A stretch of DNA of 22,448 nt, taken from the NCBI GenBank assembly GCA_026125925.1, contig JAHCKF010000017.1, positions 1 to 22,448 on the forward strand, in the 5' to 3' direction. Made by a program: the position numbers and the translations under genes. Positions 16,371 through 22,448 of the stretch are shown here, in pieces. Position 1 is the first letter of the stretch. Each line of letters starts with the position of its first letter. Origin of the DNA: Pseudolabrys sp. Lineage in GTDB: Bacteria > Pseudomonadota > Alphaproteobacteria > Rhizobiales > Xanthobacteraceae. Under the pieces are notes generated by a model that was given only the letters and a program-made list of their open reading frames with translations, was not told the DNA's origin and searched no databases.

Positions 16371-17081
16371 ATGGCTTACGAACTCTATTACTGGCCGGGA
16401 CTTCAGGGCCGCGGCGAATTCGTCCGCCTCGCGCTCGAGGACGCGGGCGCCAAATACACCGACGTCGCGCGCGAGAAGGGCGGCATGAACCGCATGATGG
16501 CGATGATGAAAGGCGAGGGTGAGAAGCGCCCGCCTTTCGCGCCGCCGTTCCTCAGGAACGGCAAGCTGGTGATCGCGCAGGTCGCCAACATCCTCTTCTA
16601 TCTCGGGCCGCGGCTAAACCTCGCGCCGAAGGACGAGAACGCCCGCCTGTGGCTCAACGCGTTGCAATTGACGGTGACCGACTTGGTCAAGGAAGTGCAC
16701 GACACGCACCATCCGGTCGCCACCGGACTCTATTACGAGGACCAGAAGGCGGAAGCGAAGATCTACGCCGAACATTTCCTGAAGGAACGCGTGCCGAAGT
16801 ATCTCGGCTATTTCGACGGCGTCATCGCGCAAAGCGGCGGGCCTTATGTGCTCGGCCGGCGCATCAGCTACACCGACCTGTCGCTGTTCCAACTGGTCGA
16901 AGGCCTGCGTTACGCCTTCCCCAAAGGCATGGCAAAAGCTGAGCGCAAGGTGCAGCGGGTGATCGACGTGCACGAGCGCGTCGCCGCCCGCGAGGGTATC
17001 AAGGCCTATGTCGCTTCGGACCGCCGCATCCCGTTCAACGAGGATGGCATCTTCCGGCACTACGCGGAATTGGACAGCTAG
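16371..17081 (+). CDS. Glutathione S-transferase family protein
   Basis: This 236-residue cytosolic protein begins at ATG 16371 after a GAGGAG sequence. The N-terminal thioredoxin-like domain opens YELYYWPGLQGRGEFVRLAL, matching the sigma/pi/mu-like class in which an early Tyr activates glutathione. The cis-Pro strand is FAPPFLRNGKLVIAQVANIL; the usual Ser after Gln is replaced by Val-Ala here, so glutathione binding may differ. The C-terminal helical domain contains YVLGRRISYTDLSLFQLVEGL, the typical GST substrate-domain motif. It follows the GGDEF gene closely and its stop overlaps that of the SET gene on the other strand. Confidence 0.9.
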   Translation: MAYELYYWPGLQGRGEFVRLALEDAGAKYTDVAREKGGMNRMMAMMKGEGEKRPPFAPPFLRNGKLVIAQVANILFYLGPRLNLAPKDENARLWLNALQLTVTDLVKEVHDTHHPVATGLYYEDQKAEAKIYAEHFLKERVPKYLGYFDGVIAQSGGPYVLGRRISYTDLSLFQLVEGLRYAFPKGMAKAERKVQRVIDVHERVAAREGIKAYVASDRRIPFNEDGIFRHYAELDS

Positions 17082-17527
17082 CGCCGCTTCTTCCGTTTCT
17101 TCTCCGCCGCGCAGACGTCGCACAAACAGCCGCCCGCGCCGAAATACAGCTCCATGTGCTCCTCGCCGTAATCGAGGGTGATCTCCTCGCCTTCGGCGAT
17201 CTTTCGCACCGTGCGGAACATCAGCCGGCCGCGGTTCGATTCCGCCTCCGTGTTCGGATCGCAGGAGTGATTGACGTAACGCGCCAGATTGCTGCGCGCC
17301 GAACCGTCGATGGTGAAGCGGTTGTCGATCTCGAACAGGTATTTGTTGGCGCGGCGCTTGTCGATCTCGCGCGCAACCCGCGTCGGGATGCGGGTGCCGG
17401 TGTATTCGATGAGCAGCTTGCCGGAGGGAATATCGGCGGCGGCGAACAGGCCGAGCCCGGTGCGCGCGCGGCCGACGCGATAAAGCTTCGGCCTGTCCTT
17501 GAGCGCGCGGGCTTTCGCCTTCGCCAT
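17078..17527 (-). CDS. SET-domain protein-lysine methyltransferase (second of tandem pair)
   Basis: SET proteins transfer methyl from S-adenosylmethionine to lysine. The ATG at 17527 gives 149 residues; the frame is open to 17698, but that stretch overlaps the upstream SET gene. Landmarks are GRARTGLGLFAAADIPSG, EYTG, NKYLFEIDNRFTIDG, N86-H-S-C-D-P-N92, GEEITLDYG at 113-121 and a post-SET C134-L-C-D-V-C139 zinc motif, ending in a basic KKRKKRR tail. It starts 5 bp after the upstream SET gene stop, so the two are co-transcribed. Its stop codon shares the palindrome CTAG with the convergent GST gene. Substrate unknown. Confidence 0.9.
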   Translation of the reverse strand: MAKAKARALKDRPKLYRVGRARTGLGLFAAADIPSGKLLIEYTGTRIPTRVAREIDKRRANKYLFEIDNRFTIDGSARSNLARYVNHSCDPNTEAESNRGRLMFRTVRKIAEGEEITLDYGEEHMELYFGAGGCLCDVCAAEKKRKKRR

Positions 17528-17532
17528 CGGCC

Positions 17533-18069
17533 CTAGCGCTTCGTCTTGCGCGACTTGACCGTCTTTTTCTTCTTCGCGGTCGTCTTCTTCACGGTCCCAC
17601 CCTTGGCCGCCTTCGCCGCGAGGCGCTTCTTGCGCCGGGCGTTGCGCTCGCGCGCTTCGGCGCGCTGCTTGGCTCTGCGCTTGCGGCAGCGCGAGCACTG
17701 GCAGTTTTCCAGGCCGATGACGTTCTTGAGATAATCGCGGCCGTAATCGTAGCAGATCTCGTCGCCCGGCTCGATGTTCTTGATGGTGCGGATGAAGACG
17801 CGCTTGCCGCGGATGAAGGTGTCGGCGTTCGGGTTGCAGGAGTGGTTGAAATAGCGGGCAATGTTACCGCGCTTGGCGCCGTCGATGGTCCACTTGGAGT
17901 TGACCTCGTAGAGATAGCGGTTGCCGCTCTTCTCGGCCTTCAGCGCCGCATCGATGCCCAGCATCTTGCCGCGATATTCGGAGATCGTGGTGCGCTTCTT
18001 GATCGGGCGGGTGGCGAAGATGCCCAGGCCCGTGCGGGCGCGGCCGAGGCGAAAAGGACGAGGAGCCAT
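17533..18069 (-). CDS. SET-domain methyltransferase with histone-like basic tail (first of tandem pair)
   Basis: This 178-residue protein begins at ATG 18069 (MAPRPFRLG); the ribosome binding site is weak. The SET core includes GRARTGLGIFATRPIKK, SEYRG, NRYLYEVNSKWTIDG, the S-adenosylmethionine and active-site motif N75-H-S-C-N-P-N81 and GDEICYDYG at 102-110, then a post-SET C123-Q-C-S-R-C128. Residues 129-178 form a basic tail in which 26 of 50 residues are Lys or Arg (TTAKKKKTVKSRKTKR at the end), similar in composition to histone H1-like bacterial proteins. The tail may bind DNA or serve as a substrate for self-methylation; both are inference. It is the leading gene of the pair. Confidence 0.9.
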   Translation of the reverse strand: MAPRPFRLGRARTGLGIFATRPIKKRTTISEYRGKMLGIDAALKAEKSGNRYLYEVNSKWTIDGAKRGNIARYFNHSCNPNADTFIRGKRVFIRTIKNIEPGDEICYDYGRDYLKNVIGLENCQCSRCRKRRAKQRAEARERNARRKKRLAAKAAKGGTVKKTTAKKKKTVKSRKTKR

Positions 18070-18200
18070 ATTGTTGTTCTTGCTGATTCCAACGGGTGAC
18101 GGCGATCAGCGAGATTGCAGATGAAGCGCAGAACGTCAATGGCGGCGGGCCCGCGCGCGGCCGATCGTCTCCGCGGCTGTGGACGGCGAGGCCGGCCGAC

Positions 18201-18740
18201 TCACCAGCGGTGCCAGCCCCAGCGGCGATGATAATAGGGGCCGTCATCCTCGTAGACGACCGTCGGCGGCGGCGGCGTGACCACATACGTGGTGGGCGGC
18301 GGGATGACGTTGCCTTTGGCCGTCATACACCGCGCATAGGTGGTGTCGAAGCGCTGCTGCAGCGAGCCGCCGGCCGCATTGGCGTTGTTGGCGCCGACGA
18401 CGCTGCCGGCGACCAGGCCGGTGCCGGCGCCGATCGCCGCGCCGGCGCCCATGTTGCCGGAGACCGAGCCGATGGCCGCGCCGGCCAGCGCGCCGAGCGC
18501 GGTTCCCACCGCGGCGCTGCCAACGGCGGCCTGATTGGCCTCCTCGCCGGGCGACTTGTAACCGATCGCCGCCTGCGCCTGCGCCTGGCAATACTGGTCC
18601 TCGCGCTGGAAGGCGGCGTAGGACTTGCCCTTGCCGGGCATGACCGCGAGCGACGGCGCCGCCGGACCGGGCGATGCGCAACCGGCCAGGCCGAAGCAGA
18701 CGGCGCCGAGTACGGCCAGTTGAGACGTCTTCACCTTCAT
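18201..18740 (-). CDS. Glycine-zipper outer-membrane-type lipoprotein
   Basis: This 179-residue protein has a lipoprotein signal peptide with lipobox L18-A-G-C21, so it is lipidated at C21. After a short Pro/Ala linker and a helical QREDQYCQAQAQAAIGYKSP region, a glycine-zipper stretch follows (GTALGALAGAAIGSVSGNMG, then GAAIGAGTGLVAGSVVGA), typical of small envelope lipoproteins that insert in or associate with membranes. The end is Pro/Tyr-rich with aromatic and His residues (YYHRRWGWHRW). GGGAG precedes the ATG at 18740. The role is unknown; envelope maintenance is a guess from family context. Confidence 0.85.
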   Translation of the reverse strand: MKVKTSQLAVLGAVCFGLAGCASPGPAAPSLAVMPGKGKSYAAFQREDQYCQAQAQAAIGYKSPGEEANQAAVGSAAVGTALGALAGAAIGSVSGNMGAGAAIGAGTGLVAGSVVGANNANAAGGSLQQRFDTTYARCMTAKGNVIPPPTTYVVTPPPPTVVYEDDGPYYHRRWGWHRW

Positions 18741-19329
18741 CGCGCTACTCCCTGCATCGGCGCGCCGGTTTAACAGCGCCGAACCGCGGAGCGATAATTA
18801 AAAAACGCTCATGTTGGGAATAAGGCCGCGCCGGCGGCTTCCGCTTCAATTGTCAAACAGCCCGTGCGGCCGAACGGGCGCGCGTCGTCGTCCGCATTCT
18901 TTGTCGAGGCGCCGGTTTCGCCTGTCGTGCCCTTGGAATTCCGTGACCTCTCGATGCGAGAGGGTGTGGCGCGCCGAAAGGCGCTGCCTTGCCTTTGTGG
19001 TGCGCACCCGTTTGACCGGATGCGCCGCGCCTGACGGCGCGCCACGAGCGGCGTTGTACGACGCCGGGCCGCGCTTCTGGCGGCTGATCCGCTTTCGCGG
19101 GTAGCGCGCACCATCAGCGAGCTCCTCGCGGCCGGTCTTAGTGCCGGCGAGCGGTGCCCCGGCGCCGCCCGAGCCCGGAGGGTACGTCCTCCCCCGGCCG
19201 CGGGCGCCGCGCCGCCATTCCGAGGTCGCCCCCGTCAACGGCCCGCCCTTTTAGGGGCGGCGGCTCCATCATCGGAACGTCTCGCGACGACGCCCTCTCA
19301 CGAGCCTGGCGAAGGGATAAAAGCATAGG
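18741..19329. other. Gene-free region with rrn-leader-like sequence on the minus strand
   Basis: No frame here shows a recognisable protein; the ORFs present are Arg/Ala/Gly-rich in several overlapping frames. Reading leftward on the minus strand, the region ends in a boxA-like motif at 18862-18845 (GGCTGTTTGACAATTGAA), which resembles the antitermination box before 16S rRNA. Short hairpins are frequent, for example CCTCTCG/CGAGAGG (18947-18953 with 18957-18963), CCGCCC/GGGCGG (19243-19248 with 19255-19260) and GCCCGT/ACGGGC (18860-18865 with 18874-18879). No 16S, 23S or tRNA follows. The left end must include the promoter of the lipoprotein gene. Confidence 0.4.
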
Positions 19330-19407
19330 ATGAAAAGCGGGTCAAGAGGGGTGTATGCCGAAAGTAGCTCGCGCTGCCTTTATGTTGTGCTAGAGTTCTT
19401 GGTCTAA
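19330..19407 (+). CDS. Possible 25-codon leader peptide coupled to the ATPase gene
   Basis: An ATG at 19330 opens a short frame (MKSGSRGVYAESSSRCLYVV, then LEFLV) ending in TAA at 19405-19407, which overlaps the ATPase ATG as TAATG. The ATPase start has no clear ribosome binding site, so translation could be handed over from this short frame. A GAAGGG sequence lies upstream of the leader at an unfavourable distance. No homology is recognised, and it may be chance. Confidence 0.2.
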   Translation: MKSGSRGVYAESSSRCLYVVLEFLV

Positions 19408-20989
19408 TGGGATTGGGGATGATGCTGAAGTTTGGGCTGAAAAATCTACGGCGGCTTGAGAGCGTTCCTCCTGTTGAGCTTCGGCCAATAACTTTGCTTG
19501 TTGGCAGGAATAGTAGTGGGAAAAGCACGTTTTTGCGAGCATTTCCGCTGTTGCGGCAATCTATAATGACCCGTACCAGCACGCCGCTGCTTTGGTACGG
19601 CGATTTCGTCGACTTCGGTTCATTTCAAGGGTCTGTGTTCAACAACGACCTGGGGCGTGAGATATCCTTTATCTTCCAGCTTACTGACGTAATCATCCAG
19701 AACAGATATCAGTTTTATTATTCGGGCTCTCGAAGGACGACGATCTACAAAGACATCACCCTTGAAGTAGACATTGCCCACGAGCATGAGGCCAGTCGCA
19801 TTTCGGCTGTTTCACTGGTGGTAGAAGATCTCAATGTTCGGTTCGATCTAAGGGCGGATGTGGCGGGTCAGTTGGAAAAACTTTCCATCAACAATCGCGA
19901 CATTCTATCTTATTTTGGTCCGTCGAAGCTGATTTTGACACCGGGCGCCATTTTTCCCGACATCATCGTTCTTCGCGATGAACAAGAAAAGCTGGACGGG
20001 CACCTCTCTCAGATGGGAATGCCTGAAATCATCCAAGCCGTAGCCGATCTAATCGCGCCTCATCTTGATAAACGCATTAAGAAAGAAGCGGCTTTGGAAC
20101 TGGCTATGAGGTTGTTGTTGTCGATAAATTTGAGAAAGCGGAATTGCTTCGGCACGCTGAACGTAGCGGCGTAAAGACTTGGGAAAAGCTGCTCAAGAAT
20201 GTTGCCAGCAAGGATACAAAAGGTCTGTTTTCCGACCTGCAGCTTTTGTTTTTCGCAAATCAGTTTTTTTTAATGCTGCGAGAGGTTAACAGCCGTCTCC
20301 GTGGCACGATTTCTCAGACGCTTTATATTGGGCCGGCCCGTGCAAGGAGCGAGCGCTACTACCGCTATCAAGATCTTTCGGTTTCCGAGATTGATCCTGA
20401 CGGCAAAAATTTCGCGATGTTCCTTAACTCTCTTCGCTGGGACCAATTGGAAAGCTTGTCGTCATGGGTGGAGCGGCTCTTTGGGTATCGCGTGAGCTTA
20501 TCTAAGACGTCTGGGCATATCAGCATAAACTTAAAAGAGGAAAAGAACGAAACGAATATAGTCGATACTGGGTATGGCGTTTCGCAGATACTGCCTGTCC
20601 TAGGCCAAATGTGGTGGGCCGCAAACAGAGATCGTGGGGGCATTCGATCACCTGAGGTTTCGATGCTGTCTATCGAGCAGCCTGAGTTGCATTTGCATCC
20701 GGCGCATCAGTCGTTGCTAGCCGACGCTTTGGCTGATGAGTTGATGCAAAATTCGAGCAGGGACAAGACTCGACTGCATTTTTTGGTGGAAACACACAGT
20801 GAGACGCTCGTTAACAGACTTGGAGAATTGATAGGGTCGGGAAAAATTAGTGCTGATGACGTTCAGGTATTAATTTTTGAAACGTCGCCAGAGAACGCTC
20901 GCAAAACTGATGTCAGAGTAGCGAGTTTTGGTTCAGGGGGCGAGCTTATTAATTGGCCTTATGGATTCTTCCAGCCAGCATTAAAATGA
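19407..20989 (+). pseudogene. OLD/ABC-type AAA ATPase (AriA-like), interrupted by a frameshift
   Basis: Two frames together make one protein of about 525 residues. The first (19407-20174) opens MLKFGLKNLRRLESVPPVEL and carries the Walker A motif G33-RNSS-G-K39-S-T41 in LLVGRNSSGKSTFL. The second, in frame from about 20081 to 20989, carries the signature-like DTGYGVSQILPVLGQ, the Walker B strand MLSIEQPELHLHP and the VETHSE switch, ending GGELINWPYGFFQ as in DUF3696-type ATPases. Neither half can be a complete ATPase. The shift falls between 20081 and about 20115 and fits loss of one base; stops in the second frame at 20066, 20069 and 20078 exclude an earlier switch. It is either a disabled gene or a sequencing error. 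Candidate starts are ATG 19407, 19419 or 19422. The partner gene overlaps as ATGA. Confidence 0.82.
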
Positions 20990-22041
20990 TCATTCACATC
21001 GGCCTTTCTATCGCCGAGCTAGGCCGCCTTGCCGGTCCGCGCCTCGGTGAGCGTGTTGGGGAGCTGCTCCGAGCTCATCGACTTGGTAATCACCTCGTTA
21101 TCTTTGATCGAATTGTCGCCAGATGGATCGAAGAGAATATCGAGTTGTCGCCGCCGCTACACGCCACGCTAACTAGAATAGCCCACGATTACACGCAGAC
21201 CGGTGATTTGATCCGGAGATGCAGCGATTACATAAAGGTTGTTGCTGACGCCGACGGCGTAGTTAGAAGGGTCGGGAAAGCGATTGAGATGTCGTTCGAT
21301 CAGTTGGCGTTGCCGTACGTGCTGGATCGGACAGCGTTGGTTGTCGAGGACCTTGAGTCGGACGGAAAGTTATTTGATTTCATTTGTCATAATTTGCGCG
21401 ACAGAGTAGGTGCCCCGCCATTGGCTTGGGAGATAGTTCATGGTGGAGGCGAGCGAACCGCGTCAGTCGCGCGTCAGAAGGTCGACGATAGAAGAATCGT
21501 TTCTGTCGTGGCTGATTGCGACATGTGCTGGCCTGACGAGAAGATCTCTCCGAAAGAGGTGGCGTTAAAGCGGGTCGTCGCTGAACATGCGTGGCCGTTG
21601 TACTTCGTATTCGTACCTCCGTGCAGAGAGGCGGAGAATCTGCTTTCTTGGCGCACCGTTGCCTTGCTTCCGAGCGCAGCTCAGCGGTTATCGTCACTCG
21701 ACGTGACACTTGCAGTCCAGGAGGCTGAACTTAGAGTTGGTGTACATTGGCGCGAGCGTTGCTGGCTTCATTTGGATATGAAAGAGGGATTTGCTTTAGA
21801 GAAATTGCCGGCGGGAGCTAGGGAGTGGTTGGCGAGGCAGCTTGCTCATGCGGGTATCGGGTTAGATGAATTCGAATTTGAGGGATTTGGCGACAGAATA
21901 TTCGCTCAGCTTTTTGCGAACGGAGCGATTTTGGCGACTTTCCGAGACGAAATCCGCACGGTTTATTGGTGGGAGATGTTTGGAGAGTTTGTTACTCGGC
22001 TGACCTGGGTAGGGGCAGGAGGGTCGCGCCAATTTACTTAG
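20986..22041 (+). CDS. TOPRIM/DUF4435-like putative nuclease partner of the ATPase
   Basis: The ATG at 20986 overlaps the ATPase stop (ATGA), which decides the start over the upstream in-frame TTG-type start at 20953. The 351-residue product has a helical N-terminus, then a segment with three acidic motifs in the order of TOPRIM/DUF4435 proteins: VVE121-D-LESD126-GKLFDF, VVAD177-C-D179-M, and RE215-A-E217-N218-LL. This order matches the Glu-Asp, DxD and E-x-E-N sites that bind metal in OLD-family nucleases and in the AriB effector of PARIS. The sequence is divergent, and the assignment is motif-based. The C-terminal 110 residues match nothing I recognise. Its likely role is nuclease effector of an ATPase-gated anti-phage system. 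Confidence 0.72.
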   Translation: MIIHIGLSIAELGRLAGPRLGERVGELLRAHRLGNHLVIFDRIVARWIEENIELSPPLHATLTRIAHDYTQTGDLIRRCSDYIKVVADADGVVRRVGKAIEMSFDQLALPYVLDRTALVVEDLESDGKLFDFICHNLRDRVGAPPLAWEIVHGGGERTASVARQKVDDRRIVSVVADCDMCWPDEKISPKEVALKRVVAEHAWPLYFVFVPPCREAENLLSWRTVALLPSAAQRLSSLDVTLAVQEAELRVGVHWRERCWLHLDMKEGFALEKLPAGAREWLARQLAHAGIGLDEFEFEGFGDRIFAQLFANGAILATFRDEIRTVYWWEMFGEFVTRLTWVGAGGSRQFT

Positions 22042-22068
22042 CTTTGGATTGTTTTTTTTCTCCTGCCC
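22013..22068. repeat. Inverted repeat spanning the end of the TOPRIM-like gene
   Basis: GGGCAGGAG (22013-22021) is a perfect inverted complement of CTCCTGCCC (22060-22068), with 38 bases between them that include the stop codon and a run of eight T (22052-22059). The T-run lies inside the loop, so a standard terminator is not formed; an extended hairpin or an element edge is possible. Confidence 0.35.
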
Positions 22069-22189
22069 TCTTTGCAGCGAAGCTTTTTCCGCTATCTAGC
22101 GTTGCGAGCTCGCTGTCGCCGTCTTTCCTAATGACGCTCCAATTGGGGCCGTCTAAAAGGTGCCCGAACTCGCTTAGGAGCCTCCGCAT
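22034..22189 (-). CDS. Possible small or remnant protein, 51 codons, convergent with the TOPRIM-like gene
   Basis: A minus-strand frame from the ATG at 22189 (overlapping the fumarase start) to TAA at 22036-22034 reads MRRLLSEFGHLLDGPNWSVI, then IRKDGDSELATLDSGKSFAA and a Lys-rich end (KRAGEKKQSKAK). Its composition is more protein-like than other shadow frames in the window, and its codon use matches the low-GC cassette. It overlaps the fumarase translation start and the last 8 bp of the TOPRIM-like gene. It could be a truncated 3' end of a gene cut by insertion, or chance. No family is recognised. Confidence 0.25.
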   Translation of the reverse strand: MRRLLSEFGHLLDGPNWSVIRKDGDSELATLDSGKSFAAKRAGEKKQSKAK

Positions 22190-22448
22190 GAACGCCCCCA
22201 TCACGCCCCCGCTGCCCGCCTACCACCATTCCCCGCTGTTTCCGCTGGGGCCGGACACCACCAAGTACCGCAAGATCACATCCGAGGGCGTGCGGGTCGA
22301 GAAGGTGATGGGCCGCGACATGCTGGTGGTGGAGCCGTCCGCCATCAAGGCGCTGTCGGAGGCCGCGTTCGAGGACATCAACCATCTGCTGCGCCCGGCG
22401 CATCTCAAGCAGCTCCGCGCCGTGCTGGACGATCCGGAGTCGACGGCC
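22188..22448 (+). CDS. Class I fumarate hydratase, N-terminal part, cut by the window
   Basis: The ATG at 22188 follows a TAGGAG ribosome binding site and opens an 87-codon frame that runs off the right edge. It reads PAYHHSPLFPLGPDTTKYRK, SEGVRVEKVMGRDMLVVEPS and AFEDINHLLRPAHLKQLRAV. This is the start of the oxygen-labile, iron-sulphur class I fumarase that interconverts fumarate and malate in the TCA cycle; the HSPLFPLG and DINHLLRP motifs are distinctive. The catalytic and cluster cysteines lie beyond the window. Codon use is GC-rich core type, marking the end of the low-GC cassette. Confidence 0.9.
   Translation, partial: MNAPITPPLPAYHHSPLFPLGPDTTKYRKITSEGVRVEKVMGRDMLVVEPSAIKALSEAAFEDINHLLRPAHLKQLRAVLDDPESTA

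Larger units (their letters stand above)
19330..22041 (+). other. Low-GC two-gene defence-like cassette inserted between core genes
   Basis: From about 19310 the sequence changes visibly to AT-richer DNA with codons rare elsewhere in the window (TTA, ATA, AGA, AAA, TTT) and returns to GC-rich core sequence at the fumarase start. It holds an ATPase gene and a TOPRIM-like partner overlapping by 4 bp. No integrase, transposase or flanking direct repeat was found, so the boundaries are estimates. Confidence 0.6.

Noticed and set aside
15023..16372. 449-codon minus-strand frame opposite the GGDEF gene
   Set aside because: The plus strand has a clear membrane and GGDEF protein; the antisense frame is low-complexity Gln/Arg/Glu-rich.
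18846..19238. 130-codon minus-strand frame as a protein gene
   Set aside because: Composition is Arg/Gly/Ala-rich, several overlapping frames look alike, and the segment holds many hairpins and a boxA-like motif, so non-coding DNA fits better.
20081..20115. Programmed -1 ribosomal frameshift in the ATPase gene
   Set aside because: No slippery heptamer in the correct phase and no obvious downstream pseudoknot; a mutation or sequencing error is simpler.
19115..22115. 10-bp sequence CAGCGAGCTC at 19115-19124 and its inverse at 22106-22115 as island ends
   Set aside because: They are inverted, not direct, include a self-palindromic GAGCTC and do not sit at the composition boundaries, so chance is likely.
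1..22448. tRNA, rRNA, CRISPR array, transposase or integrase genes
   Set aside because: I looked for their hallmarks (acceptor and T-arm motifs, rRNA core sequences, regularly spaced repeats, DDE or tyrosine recombinase motifs) and saw none.

Overview
The window looks like chromosome of an alphaproteobacterium of the order Rhizobiales, probably close to Bradyrhizobium, Rhodopseudomonas or Pseudolabrys. The base composition is GC-rich, the flagellar order flgB-flgC-fliE-fliQ-fliR-flhB-cckA is typical of alphaproteobacteria, and CtrA-type TTAACCAT boxes sit upstream of it. The placement rests on gene content and recognised protein families, not on a database comparison.

Region 1 (1-11575) is motility and cell-cycle control. 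A very large TPR protein with an AMIN-like domain runs in from the left edge and converges on fliO-fliP. A 290-bp AT-rich divergent promoter region with two oppositely oriented CtrA half-sites separates fliO-fliP from flgB-flgC-fliE-fliQ-fliR-flhB. These genes encode rod proteins, the rod/MS-ring linker and the flagellar export gate. The hybrid kinase gene cckA, whose product drives the CtrA phosphorelay, follows directly.

Region 2 (11576-18740) is ordinary accessory and housekeeping content: a small secreted protein, a Tim44-like membrane protein, a PilZ protein, a cold-shock protein, a lectin-like secreted protein, a membrane diguanylate cyclase, a glutathione S-transferase, two tandem SET-domain methyltransferase genes and a glycine-zipper lipoprotein. 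Three clear rho-independent terminators lie here. The PilZ and GGDEF proteins link it to cyclic-di-GMP signalling, a usual partner of motility control.

Region 3 (18741-19329) holds no convincing gene. On the minus strand it ends in a boxA-like sequence of the kind that precedes 16S rRNA, but no rRNA gene follows.

Region 4 (about 19330-22180) is visibly AT-richer with different codon use, inserted between core genes. It carries a two-gene cassette: an OLD/ABC-type AAA ATPase, broken by one frameshift, and a partner with TOPRIM/DUF4435-like acidic motifs, joined by an ATGA overlap. The arrangement resembles PARIS (AriA/AriB) and other split OLD-type anti-phage systems and is the most interesting part of the window. 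At the right edge (22188 onward) core sequence resumes with the start of a class I fumarate hydratase.
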